The notes under the pieces are model-generated. The model saw only the letters and a program-made list of their open reading frames with translations. It searched no databases and was not told the origin of the DNA. Shown here piece after piece: positions 1 through 7,965 of a stretch of DNA of 13,991 nt (positions within the stretch are counted from its first letter, which is position 1; every line of letters begins with the position of its first letter). This DNA is from Desulfotomaculum sp. GTDB taxonomy: Bacteria; Bacillota; Desulfotomaculia; Desulfotomaculales; Nap2-2B. Position numbers and translations under genes: made by a program. The stretch lies in the NCBI GenBank assembly GCA_003485325.1, contig DMZI01000034.1, positions 1 through 13,991 on the forward strand. Direction: 5' to 3'.

Positions 1-77
1 GCGGAGCGATTTCGTTCTTCTTGAAGGGTTCTTCTTGTGTATTTTCTTTTCCTGTCTCGAAGTCACTCGCTTCCCAA

Positions 78-116
78 ACAAGGGAAGCAAAATGTCCGTC
101 CCCTTGCTTCCCTTGT
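78..116. repeat. Perfect 13-bp inverted repeat downstream of valS
   Basis: The arms ACAAGGGAAGCAA (78-90) and TTGCTTCCCTTGT (104-116) are perfect reverse complements around a 13-base loop. GCTTCCC also occurs at 69-75, so the central GGGAAGC (82-88) can pair with either flank and two exclusive hairpins are possible. In the valS direction no U-run follows the stem, so it is a poor intrinsic terminator for valS. A T-rich stretch (124-138) follows it on the plus strand. The sequence resembles a mobile or dispersed palindromic unit (compare 12242-12281) more than a dedicated terminator. Confidence 0.6.
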
Positions 117-139
117 GTGGCGTCTTTTTGCATTTTATT

Positions 140-2785
140 TTAGCCTTTTAAAATTTCCAGCCGTTCACTGACAGCTTCCATGGCTTTCTTGAGCTCGGCC
201 TCTTTTGTCTTTTCCTTTTCAACTATTTCAGGGGCGGCTTTTTTCAGGAAGTTCTCGTTATTCAGCTTGCCCTGCGTCCGCTGGAGGTCCTTCCCGCTGG
301 CCAGCAGATCCTTTTCCAGCCGGGCGATCTCTTTCTCAATATCGATCAAGCCTTCCAGGGGCATGAAGATCTCCACGCCTCTGGCGACAGCGTGGATCGC
401 CCTGGCGGGTTTTTGCTCCAAAACCGAGGAAACCTCCACCCGGCAGGCTGCAAGCTGTTCAAGATAGGAAGACCAGCTGTCGAGGAAATCCCTTTCATGT
501 TCTCCGGGCGCAAGCAGGATAACAGCGGCTTTTTTACCAGGCGGGACGTTCATTTCACTTCTCAAGCGCCGGATCGAGCGGGTAATTTCCATCAGGTCGG
601 CCATCCCCGACTCGGCGACGGGGTCCCGCAGGCTTTCTTCAGGCTCCGGCCAGGGGGTTTTCATGATCGTTTCTCCCTGGTGGGGCAGGCGCTGCCAGAT
701 ATCTTCAGTTATAAAAGGCATGAAGGGGTGCAGGAGTTCCAGCGTCCCTTTCAGGACCCTGACCAGCACATGCCGGGCTGTCTGCCGGCCCGCCAGGTCT
801 TCACCGTAAAGCCTTGATTTGCACAGCTCCACGTACCAGTCGCAGAATTCGTTCCAGGTAAACTCATAGATGATTCTGGCCGCTTCTCCCAGCTCGTAGT
901 TTTCCAGGCAGGCCGTTACGCTAAAGGCTGTTTCCCGAAAATGGCTTAAGATCCACCTGTCGGCCAGTGTATAGGATTTGCCGGACAGATTTGCGCCGGG
1001 ATCGAAATCCTGCAAGTTCATGATCACAAAACGCGAGGCGTTCCAGATCTTGTTGACGAAGTTGCGCGCCCCGTCCAGCCTCTCGAAATGAAAACGCAGG
1101 TCGTTGCCCGGAGTGTTTCCGGTAACAAGCATGAAGCGCAGGCTGTCCGCCCCATATTCCTCGATCACGTCGATAGGGTCGACTCCGTTGCCCAAAGATT
1201 TGCTCATTTTACGCCCCAGCGCATCCATGACCAGCCCGTGGACGAAAACCTCCTTAAAAGGAACTTCGTTCATGAAGGCCAGCCCGCTGAAGATCATCCT
1301 GGCCACCCAGAAAAAGATGATATCTCTTCCCGTAACCATTACCGAAGTCGGGTAATAGTAGTTAAGTTCCTCGGTCTGTCCGGGCCAGCCCAGGGTGGAA
1401 AAAGGCCAGAGAGCTGAAGAAAACCATGTATCCAGCACGTCGGGGTCCTGTTCCAGGTCTTTGCCGCCGCAGCGCGGGCAGCTTGCAGGGTCTTCGGACG
1501 ACGCGATTATATTATCGCACTGCAGGCAGTACCAGACGGGGATTCTGTGTCCCCACCAGAGCTGCCTGGAAATGCACCAGTCCCGTATATTTTCCATCCA
1601 GTTCAGGTATATTCTCCCAAAACGCTCCGGAATGTAAGTTATCCTGTTTTCCCGGACAGCCTCTATGGCCGGTTTGGCCAGGGGGTCCATCTTCACAAAC
1701 CACTGCCGGGAAAGCATCGGCTCGATGACTGTATGGCAGCGGTAGCAGTGGCCGACGGCATGTTCATGATCCTCGATCTTAATCAGGTATCCCCGTTCGT
1801 CGAGGTCTTTGATAATGCGTTTGCGGCATTCCCAGCGATCGAGGCCCCGGTAAACCTCTCCGGCGTTTTCGGTCATTGCCGCGTCGGGACCGATCACCTG
1901 CGGCGAGTCCAGGTTATGCCTTTTGCCGACCTCGAAGTCGTTGGGATCGTGGGCGGGGGTTATTTTGAGGGCCCCGGTTCCAAACTCCCTGTCAACGTAC
2001 TCATCGGCGATGACGGGCATTTCCCGGCCGACCAGGGGAAGGATCAGTGTTTCCCCGACTATGCTTTTAAAGCGCTCGTCTTCGGGGTGCACGGCCACAG
2101 CCACGTCTCCAAGCATTGTTTCGGGACGAGTGGTGGCAATGATCACACTTTTCCCGCCGCGCTTGGCGGGATACTTTATATAATACAGATGTCCGGGAAC
2201 CGGCAGGTGCTCTACTTCGATGTCGGAAATGGTTGTGTGGCACCTGGGGCACCAGTTGACTATATAGTAATCACGGTAAATGAGGCCCTGCTCATAGAGC
2301 CGGATGAAGACTTCCCTGACCGCCCTGGAGCAGCCCTCGTCCATGGTAAAACGCTCGCGATCCCATTCGCAGGAAGCTCCCAGCCTGCGCAGCTGCCGGG
2401 TGATGTGCCCGCCGTATTTTTCTTTCCAGGCCCAGACGCGCTCGAGGAATTTCTTCCTGCCCAGTTCTGTCCTGGACGTTCCCTCGCTGGTTAGTTGTTC
2501 CTCCACCTTGGCCTGGGTTGCTATGCCGGCATGGTCAGTGCCCGGCAGCCACAGCGCGTTGTACCCCTGCATGCGGCGCCAGCGGGTCAGGATATCCTGC
2601 AAAGTGTTATCCAGGGCATGTCCCATGTGCAGCTGCCCGGTTACATTGGGCGGGGGCATGACAATGCAGAAGGGTTCTTTTTCCCTGTTCACGGCAGCGT
2701 GAAAAAATTTATTTTCTTCCCAATAACGGTACCATTTCTCTTCGACCAGCCCGGGATCGTATGTAGTGGCCATTTGTTCGGGCAT
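140..2785 (-). CDS. valS: Valyl-tRNA synthetase
   Basis: This class Ia aminoacyl-tRNA synthetase (881 residues, a normal bacterial ValRS length) charges tRNA-Val with valine in the cytoplasm and hydrolyses mischarged threonyl products. The ATP-binding HIGH-type motif is HMGH at residues 53-56, after PPPNVTG. The CP1 editing domain is marked by TTRPETMLGD near 218-227, and the second ATP motif KMSKS lies at 526-530. Cysteine pairs WCPRC (179/182), CYRC (347/350), CLQC (420/423) and CPRC (436/439) suggest bound zinc. The last roughly 60 residues are Lys/Glu/Leu-rich, as expected for the C-terminal coiled-coil arm. The ATG at 2785 is preceded by AAGGGAAGGAAATTTTA, a good ribosome binding site. 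An alternative ATG four codons in has no better site. The gene has its own promoter and follows the germination cluster by 111 bases. The family assignment is secure. Confidence 0.98.
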   Translation of the reverse strand: MPEQMATTYDPGLVEEKWYRYWEENKFFHAAVNREKEPFCIVMPPPNVTGQLHMGHALDNTLQDILTRWRRMQGYNALWLPGTDHAGIATQAKVEEQLTSEGTSRTELGRKKFLERVWAWKEKYGGHITRQLRRLGASCEWDRERFTMDEGCSRAVREVFIRLYEQGLIYRDYYIVNWCPRCHTTISDIEVEHLPVPGHLYYIKYPAKRGGKSVIIATTRPETMLGDVAVAVHPEDERFKSIVGETLILPLVGREMPVIADEYVDREFGTGALKITPAHDPNDFEVGKRHNLDSPQVIGPDAAMTENAGEVYRGLDRWECRKRIIKDLDERGYLIKIEDHEHAVGHCYRCHTVIEPMLSRQWFVKMDPLAKPAIEAVRENRITYIPERFGRIYLNWMENIRDWCISRQLWWGHRIPVWYCLQCDNIIASSEDPASCPRCGGKDLEQDPDVLDTWFSSALWPFSTLGWPGQTEELNYYYPTSVMVTGRDIIFFWVARMIFSGLAFMNEVPFKEVFVHGLVMDALGRKMSKSLGNGVDPIDVIEEYGADSLRFMLVTGNTPGNDLRFHFERLDGARNFVNKIWNASRFVIMNLQDFDPGANLSGKSYTLADRWILSHFRETAFSVTACLENYELGEAARIIYEFTWNEFCDWYVELCKSRLYGEDLAGRQTARHVLVRVLKGTLELLHPFMPFITEDIWQRLPHQGETIMKTPWPEPEESLRDPVAESGMADLMEITRSIRRLRSEMNVPPGKKAAVILLAPGEHERDFLDSWSSYLEQLAACRVEVSSVLEQKPARAIHAVARGVEIFMPLEGLIDIEKEIARLEKDLLASGKDLQRTQGKLNNENFLKKAAPEIVEKEKTKEAELKKAMEAVSERLEILKG

Positions 2786-2829
2786 TAAAATTTCCTTCCC
2801 TTTCCGGATTTTATTCTTTCGTCTAAAAT

Positions 2830-2858
2830 ATGTTATCCGTTTAGGGTAAAAGTGTCAA
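2830..2858 (-). promoter_or_regulatory. SigA-type promoter for valS
   Basis: Reading the minus strand, a perfect -35 TTGACA (2858-2853) is followed after exactly 17 bases by TAACAT (2835-2830), which matches 4 of 6 positions of the -10 consensus. The predicted start site near 2823 would give a leader of about 37 bases. That is too short for a T-box, and the window shows no T-box sequence here. valS therefore appears uncoupled from the sporulation-type cluster upstream. Confidence 0.65.
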
Positions 2859-2896
2859 CTTCATTGGTACAAGTTCTTTCTGAAACAACCGGGTTA

Positions 2897-3994
2897 TTAT
2901 GCGCCGGTCTTAATTCCTTTCACGCCGCGGACCGCTGCGACAAGCAGCGCCAGAATGGGCATACCGAAATAAATAAGACAGCTGTGGTTCCTGAATAGCT
3001 TTAAAAGGCAGACAATACCGGTCGAGCTGGGAAGTAATATGTTCAGTGAGAAAATTATTACTCCCAGTGGAAGAACAAGGGGTTTTTGATCCGTAATCCT
3101 GAATACCTTGCAGTAGATGCTTGTAAAAATGTATAAATTAATGCCTACGGCAAGAATTGCGCTGATGCTCCAGAGAAAAACATAGATCGACTCGAACCTA
3201 TGAAAGAACGTTCCAAACTCGATTGACCTGGTTAACGCCAGCATGGGAATGGTTAATTCAGTGAATACAGCTTTTGGAAAAGTCAAGCTGAGAGATAACA
3301 GGACTGCAAAGATAAACATTCCGGAAAATAAAATGGCTGTCAATCCCCCCTTTTTAAAGTGGTCAATACCTTGAAGTGAATTGATTAATACCGCCAGAAA
3401 CAGAATATCCCCGTAAACGGAGCACCTTGTCAGGCCTACTATGGCAAGATGCCCAATTCCCCCGTCAAAAAGGGGAAAAAGATTGTAATATTTATACAGA
3501 GGCACAGAAAGTATGAGAATACTTATAATGCCGATTAAGTAAAGATAGACGAAGGAGGAAAATATTCTGGCAATGGTTTCAAAACCCAGGTAGGTTAAAA
3601 TCAAAACCGGTATCAGAAAAAAGATAATTATCATACTTAGGGGAGTGGTTGGGTAGACATACGCCTTGATCGCTTCTGAAAACTCACGTGTAAACAGGAC
3701 TGAAATAAAAACAACTGTTGCGGCTATTATAATGCTGATTATGCTTCCCGCTATTTTCCCAAAAACCGTTTCAAACACTGAAACGAGGTCCTGCCCGGGA
3801 AACCTTTTCATAAGCAGGAAGATGAACAGAAAGCTAACCAGGGTTATAGGGACAGCAACTAATTGCACAAGCCAACCCGCCGGTCCGGCCAGTTTCGCCA
3901 GTTGGCCGGGATCGATGAAAAACAGCTTAGCTGTAACAGCTATTAAGACAATACAGATTGTCTCATAAACTCCAATCTTTCCTTCCGTGAGCAA
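2897..3994 (-). CDS. Spore germination receptor B subunit, full length (GerAB/Spore_permease family)
   Basis: This is the integral-membrane B subunit of a GerA-type germinant receptor: 365 residues, the usual size, with about ten hydrophobic segments of the APC-transporter fold. In this family it acts in the spore inner membrane and contributes to germinant recognition and ion release. The N-terminus EGKIGVYE leads into TM1, and residues 58-80 hold the FPGQDLVSVFETVFGK stretch. The start is TTG at 3994 with GGGAG eight bases upstream. Five bases separate it from the stop of a decayed gerAA tail, the same spacing as at the intact gerAA/gerAB junction at 6034/6028. The protein is a close paralogue of the truncated gerAB at 5594-6028 (50 of the first 80 residues identical by my count). 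It lies at the distal end of the cluster instead of between A and C, so it may supply the B subunit. Substrate specificity cannot be read from the sequence. Confidence 0.93.
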   Translation of the reverse strand: MLTEGKIGVYETICIVLIAVTAKLFFIDPGQLAKLAGPAGWLVQLVAVPITLVSFLFIFLLMKRFPGQDLVSVFETVFGKIAGSIISIIIAATVVFISVLFTREFSEAIKAYVYPTTPLSMIIIFFLIPVLILTYLGFETIARIFSSFVYLYLIGIISILILSVPLYKYYNLFPLFDGGIGHLAIVGLTRCSVYGDILFLAVLINSLQGIDHFKKGGLTAILFSGMFIFAVLLSLSLTFPKAVFTELTIPMLALTRSIEFGTFFHRFESIYVFLWSISAILAVGINLYIFTSIYCKVFRITDQKPLVLPLGVIIFSLNILLPSSTGIVCLLKLFRNHSCLIYFGMPILALLVAAVRGVKGIKTGA

Positions 3995-3999
3995 TATCT

Positions 4000-4128
4000 T
4001 TACTCCCTTCCTGTAAGGCGGCCCTCACTTGATTCGTCCCTTTGATAACTTTGGCTTTTTATTTTATTAAGGGCATTTATTTATCGGCTCTTCTTTCGCG
4101 TTTCCACTAAAAGCAGTAAAAGAAAACT
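4000..4128 (-). pseudogene. Decayed 3' remnant of a second gerAA gene
   Basis: The minus strand here matches the last about 35-40 codons of the intact gerAA (6034 onward). The gerAA end encodes WELERRADEVNALNKI. The remnant encodes ERRADK, then after a one-base slip and a stop NALNKIK, and finishes with a TAA at 4002-4000, five bases before the next gerAB. At DNA level TTATTTTRTTAAGGGCATT and TCGGCYCTTCTTTC (plus-strand sense) are shared by both loci, R and Y being the differing positions. Two in-frame stops and the frameshift mean no function is retained. Similarity is convincing from 4000 to about 4112 and fades to the right, so the left-hand limit of homology upstream of that is approximate. 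No promoter or start codon remains. Confidence 0.75.
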
Positions 4129-4159
4129 GAACACCTCTATTGAGAAGGCCAAAGTAAAT

Positions 4160-4324
4160 TTATCTCAATATAATTATAGCCAGAAGAGGTATAACCAGCG
4201 TCAGCGCTGCCAGAAACAGCGTCCCGGCCACTGCCGGCCAGTCGCCCTCGATCCAGTTGTACCTGGCAAACCCCAGCAAACGGCCGATGGCGAAAAGGAT
4301 CAGAAGGTAACCGACATATCTCAT
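4160..4324 (-). CDS. Small two-helix membrane protein of the ger cluster (D-subunit-like)
   Basis: This gene encodes 54 residues: MRYVGYLLILFAIGRLLGFA (first membrane helix, about residues 4-20), a short charged loop RYNWIEGDWP, then a second hydrophobic segment (about 31-53) ending ALTLVIPLLAIIIL-R. The ATG at 4324 has a textbook GGGGAGGAGG ribosome binding site, and the gene lies 35 bases after gerAC on the same strand. An overlapping longer frame (4137-4352) has no membrane character and is a shadow. Small two-TM 'D' proteins encoded in some gerA-type operons of Bacillus are known to modulate receptor function. Size, topology and position fit that class, but I cannot show homology by eye. 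Confidence 0.8.
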   Translation of the reverse strand: MRYVGYLLILFAIGRLLGFARYNWIEGDWPAVAGTLFLAALTLVIPLLAIIILR

Positions 4325-4359
4325 TCCGCAGCCTCCTCCCCTCTATTGACAAAGTACGA

Positions 4360-5613
4360 TTACTTGAAAATCATGCCGGTTCTACGGATAATAAAGTCGA
4401 CATCTGTGTTTACCTGCGCGGTGGGGAACTTTTCAGGCCAATTATAGTTGTCCCATTCTTTTTCGTAAAGAAAGTGGGTTACGGCTCTCCTGCCGAAACC
4501 GAAAATATCCGAACGGAACTCGTTCTGGCATTCGTCGACCAGGCTGTCCATCCGTTCTTCGATCTCTTGCTCAAAAGCTCTTTCCAAAACAGCCTTTTTC
4601 TCTTTTTCTTCATAGCAAATGCCGCTCTGTACGGCCAGGATTTCACCCTCCAGCCTCACCGTCAGATCTACTACAGGGCGGTCGCCTTTTACATTAACCT
4701 TAATCTGGGTTCTTCTGGCCGGGCGCACGTCAAGTGCCACAATGTAATCGGGATTCTCAGGATCTTTGATTGTAAAGAAACCTCTTTGAAGATCGCCTGT
4801 CACCATACCCAGGACTCTCGTTTCCTCACCGTCCAGGGCGCCGACCATCTTTGGGCCGCGGAAGACAGCGGCGCCGAAGAAATCCCTCTTGACACCTCCT
4901 TGACGGGGAACTTCCCCGGCAACGTACTCCCCGCCGCTGACCGACTCCTGATGCTCACCCCCCCCGGGCTGCTTTAATTTAAGCGGGTTCACTCCGCCCA
5001 GTATAGCCACAGGTTCTTCAATGTCTGATTTCAGACCATTGTAAAGATCAAAAAACCTCCCCCGGGGCAAGAAAGAATCCCTGACCTGCTGAGAAAGAAT
5101 CAGCGAAAAGGCTTTGGCCGGGCGCATGCTTAAGAAAGTCTTATTTTGCGCGATAAAATCGGAGGCCTTTCCTCTGCTGATGACTATATGCGTGGATTTT
5201 CTGAATTCCCTGAAGCGCGGCAGGTCTATGACGTATTTTTCAAAATCACCTGATCTGGCCATTTCCTCGGAAAAGACAACATATTTCGAGTGCATAAGGG
5301 AGATCCTTCTGGATGTGGTTATATTTGCGATATTAATGCCGGTAAATAAGGAAGGGCATTCTACAGTCACGGACTCGGTAGCGCTAGCCTGCCCGCCGCC
5401 TTTTTTTTGGCTTCCGCCTTCACCCTGGTCCCTGAAGCTGGCTATCTGCAGGGTAAGCCGCAGTTTGTCGGTCACACCTTTATCAAAACCCATTACTAGG
5501 ACGTAGGCCAGGTCGTCCGGCTCCCAGCGGTCGTAGCAACCGGTCGCGCCAATAGGCAGTATGACGACAATAAGCAAGACGAGGATTATTTTTTTAATCA
5601 GGCTGCTGCGCAC
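4360..5613 (-). CDS. Spore germination receptor C subunit, lipoprotein (GerAC family, Ger(x)C)
   Basis: This is the lipoprotein C subunit of the germinant receptor, 417 residues from the chosen start. The GTG at 5613 is chosen because AAGGAG lies nine bases upstream and the product begins MRSSLIKKII followed by a hydrophobic stretch and a lipobox-like ATGC (Cys26). That is a lipoprotein signal peptide attaching the protein to the outer face of the spore inner membrane. The next residues YDRWEPDDLAYVLVMGFDKG are typical of the Ger(x)C N-terminal domain. A Gly-rich insert lies around residues 215-245, and the C-terminal domain is preserved to the end. The start overlaps the end of the truncated gerAB by 20 bases, so translation is probably coupled to it. 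The gene looks intact, unlike its neighbour. Confidence 0.93.
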   Translation of the reverse strand: MRSSLIKKIILVLLIVVILPIGATGCYDRWEPDDLAYVLVMGFDKGVTDKLRLTLQIASFRDQGEGGSQKKGGGQASATESVTVECPSLFTGINIANITTSRRISLMHSKYVVFSEEMARSGDFEKYVIDLPRFREFRKSTHIVISRGKASDFIAQNKTFLSMRPAKAFSLILSQQVRDSFLPRGRFFDLYNGLKSDIEEPVAILGGVNPLKLKQPGGGEHQESVSGGEYVAGEVPRQGGVKRDFFGAAVFRGPKMVGALDGEETRVLGMVTGDLQRGFFTIKDPENPDYIVALDVRPARRTQIKVNVKGDRPVVDLTVRLEGEILAVQSGICYEEKEKKAVLERAFEQEIEERMDSLVDECQNEFRSDIFGFGRRAVTHFLYEKEWDNYNWPEKFPTAQVNTDVDFIIRRTGMIFK

Positions 5614-6028
5614 AGGTCTTAACTCCTTTCTTGCCGCGGGCCGCTGCAACAAGCAGCGCCAACAGGGGGATTCCAAAATAAACCGCCCAGCCGAAACTGT
5701 CCCTGATTAAAGGTGTGAGGCTTACCACAGTGGTTAAATCGGGTATTAAAAGACAAAGTGGGAAGGTTATTATTCCCAGCGGGAGAACTTTTCCGAAAAC
5801 TGTCTCAAACACCGAAACAAGATCCTGCCCCGGAAATCTTTTCATGAGCAGAAAAATATATAGAAATCCAACAGTGGAGATACAGACAGCGATAATATGG
5901 CCAAACCAGCTGGCTGAACCGACCGTTTCCACTAATTGTCTTGGACTGGTGAAAAATAACTTGGTCACAATTGCAACTGAAATCAGGCAAACAGCCTCAA
6001 AAACCCCTATCTTTCCTTCCCTGAGCAT
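5594..6028 (-). pseudogene. gerAB with in-frame internal deletion (144 residues)
   Basis: The first 80 residues are a normal GerAB N-terminus (EGKIGVFE, TM1-TM2, then FPGQDLVSVFETVFGK). They join directly to VLPLGIITF and the family's C-terminal helix pair ending LLALLVAAARGKKGVKT. Against the full-length paralogue at 2897-3994, residues 81-306 are missing. That is 226 codons or 678 bases, with the frame kept; the junction is at codon 80/81 (5791-5786). Most of the transmembrane core is gone, so a working B subunit is very unlikely. The start is good (ATG at 6028, GGAG eight bases upstream, five bases after gerAA) and the end overlaps gerAC. The remnant may survive because it preserves translational coupling to gerAC. 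A short functional membrane protein or an assembly error are less likely alternatives. Confidence 0.85.
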
Positions 6029-6033
6029 TTTCT

Positions 6034-7935
6034 TTACTCCTTCTCCCCGGAGGGAGGTTCTCCCTTAACCCAGCCCCTTGAGATTTTGGGCTGTCTTATT
6101 TTGTTAAGGGCATTGACCTCGTCGGCCCTTCTTTCAAGCTCCCAGACGGGGTACCTGATTAAAAATCTGCCGGAATCTTTCGTCCTCGGCCAGAAAGGAG
6201 CAAAGAAGGGAACTCCGAAGCTTTTCGCGCTGGCGCCGAGAGCTCCGGCTATCACGAGGCCGGCCGACATGCCGAAGAAGCCGAGCGTGGCTCCCAGAGC
6301 AATAAAGCCAAACCTGATCAGCCTTGCCACGAAGGCGAGAGAATAGGACGGGATCGCAAAGTTGCCCAGGGCGGTGACAGCGACGATGATGATCAGGATG
6401 GGACTTACTATGTTGGCGGCGACGGCAGCCTGTCCCAGAATCAGCGCCCCGATAATTCCCAGGGTGGTTCCGATTATTCCGGGCACCCTGAGCCCTGCCT
6501 CGCGGATCAGCTCGAAAGCCCCTTCCATAAGCAAAATCTCGATGATACTCGGAAAGGGCACGGCTTCCCTCGAGGAGGCGATGGAAACCAGCAGCTCCGT
6601 GGGGATCATCTCCTGGTGGAAATTAACCAGGGAGATGTAAAGCGCCGGAAGCAGGATTGCAATCAGCAGGGCAAAGATTCTGACCAGCCTTAAAAAAGTG
6701 CCGAACTGCCAGCGCAGGTAGTAGTCCTCGGGAGAACTGAGCATCGAAGCCAGTGTGACGGGAACGACAAGGGCAAAGGGAGCGCTTTCCGACAGGATGG
6801 CCACTCTCCCCTGCATCAGGTGGGAGGCGACCTGGTCCGGGCGCTCTGTATTGATTACCTGGGGCATAATCCCCCAGGGGTTGTCCTCGATAAACTGCTC
6901 GATCGCTCCGTCGCCCATGGCGAAATCGGTCCTGATGCTTTTCAGCCTTCTCTTGACCTCTTTGACCAGCGACGGATTGGTGATCCCCCTGATATACATG
7001 ATGCTTGCCCCGGACCGGTCGGCTGAGCCGATGGTCAGGAACTCGTTAATCAGGTTTTTGTTCTTGATAATCCTTCTAATCTGGATCATGCTGGTCTTTA
7101 GGTTTTCGGTGAAGCTCTCCTGGGAGCCGCGGATAACAGCCTCGGTGGTGGGCTTCTCGATGCCCCTTTTCTCAAAGCCACTGGTTTCGATGGCCAGGCA
7201 TTTTTTACAGCCGTCTATAAACAGGATGGTAAGCCCGAACAGCGCCTGGGTGACTGCGCTGTCGTAATCCGTCAAATCCGTTACCTGGTTTACAGATAAA
7301 ACATTTTCTTTAATGTATTCGAAAATGGAGCCGCCGTCGTACTTATCATATAAGATACGGTTCATCAGTTGCCTCAGAATGAAATTGTTGATTACGTCCC
7401 GGTCGGCCATGCCGTCTATAAAAACTATAAAGGCATCCACTTTCCCGTTAAGTTTGAAATCACGCACTACTACATCGACACTGGTGGGAATATTGAGTTC
7501 CTCTTTGATTAAATCCCTGCTGATATTTATGTCGGGTGATATGCCGGTTTCTTCTTTTGCCCCTTGATCCGATTCGCTTTTTTTGTCTCCGGCCGCATTT
7601 TGCCTTTCTTTACCGGGTTTTTTCAGGCTTTTAGCCCTTCTAAATAAACTTGCTCTGGTTTGATTTTTTATCTCTTTTTCTTCCCCAACCTCAACATCAT
7701 CTTTAACGTTATCCTTATCCTCTTTCTCATTCTTTTCCTTTTCGGCGGCTGCCTTTTTTAGATCTTCCTGGTCCAGGTAGTACTCCAGGTCTGATTTCTC
7801 AATCTTTTCGGGGGCTGTCCGGCAGCTTTCCTCGTCCCCGGTTTCAGGCAGCACGAAAGTATCGTGCTCAGGCGGCCGGTAGGCAAATATCGAACACAAC
7901 TTTGCAAAGAAACCCTGTTTTTTCTCTTCCGCCAA
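6034..7935 (-). CDS. Spore germination receptor A subunit (GerA/SpoVAF family)
   Basis: This is the A subunit of a GerA-type nutrient receptor in the spore inner membrane. The chosen TTG start at 7935 gives 633 residues. The ATG at 7956 is rejected because the only GGAGG (7950-7946) lies inside that longer frame, and a SigA-like promoter would place the transcript start almost on it. Residues about 30-130 form a Lys/Glu/Asp-rich, low-complexity cytoplasmic tail, longer than in many family members. The conserved cytoplasmic domain follows (PTSVDVVVRDFKLNGKVDAF at about 150-169). The C-terminal half carries the family signature EGAFELIREAGLRVP (about 471-485) and several membrane helices (about 415-440, 485-505, 508-530, 535-575). 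It is the first gene of the cluster, five bases ahead of the truncated gerAB. The length suits the family and no break is seen. Confidence 0.95.
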   Translation of the reverse strand: MAEEKKQGFFAKLCSIFAYRPPEHDTFVLPETGDEESCRTAPEKIEKSDLEYYLDQEDLKKAAAEKEKNEKEDKDNVKDDVEVGEEKEIKNQTRASLFRRAKSLKKPGKERQNAAGDKKSESDQGAKEETGISPDINISRDLIKEELNIPTSVDVVVRDFKLNGKVDAFIVFIDGMADRDVINNFILRQLMNRILYDKYDGGSIFEYIKENVLSVNQVTDLTDYDSAVTQALFGLTILFIDGCKKCLAIETSGFEKRGIEKPTTEAVIRGSQESFTENLKTSMIQIRRIIKNKNLINEFLTIGSADRSGASIMYIRGITNPSLVKEVKRRLKSIRTDFAMGDGAIEQFIEDNPWGIMPQVINTERPDQVASHLMQGRVAILSESAPFALVVPVTLASMLSSPEDYYLRWQFGTFLRLVRIFALLIAILLPALYISLVNFHQEMIPTELLVSIASSREAVPFPSIIEILLMEGAFELIREAGLRVPGIIGTTLGIIGALILGQAAVAANIVSPILIIIVAVTALGNFAIPSYSLAFVARLIRFGFIALGATLGFFGMSAGLVIAGALGASAKSFGVPFFAPFWPRTKDSGRFLIRYPVWELERRADEVNALNKIRQPKISRGWVKGEPPSGEKE

Positions 7936-7950
7936 GGTTTTAAATCCTCC
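7936..7950 (-). promoter_or_regulatory. Ribosome binding site that decides the gerAA start
   Basis: GGAGG at 7950-7946 (minus strand) stands ten bases before the TTG at 7935. No Shine-Dalgarno sequence precedes the in-frame ATG at 7956, so translation probably begins at TTG (MAEEKKQGFF). Confidence 0.6.
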
Positions 7951-7965
7951 AAGCATAGTTCACAG

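Noticed and set aside
1547..2494. Long open frame (315 codons) on the plus strand inside valS
   Set aside because: It is wholly antisense to a secure valS, lacks a ribosome binding site and recognisable domains, and is explained by the codon use of the opposite strand.
4137..4352. 71-codon minus-strand frame over the small membrane gene
   Set aside because: It has no ribosome binding site at its start and no coherent protein character. The overlapping frame from 4324 has a strong site and two membrane helices.
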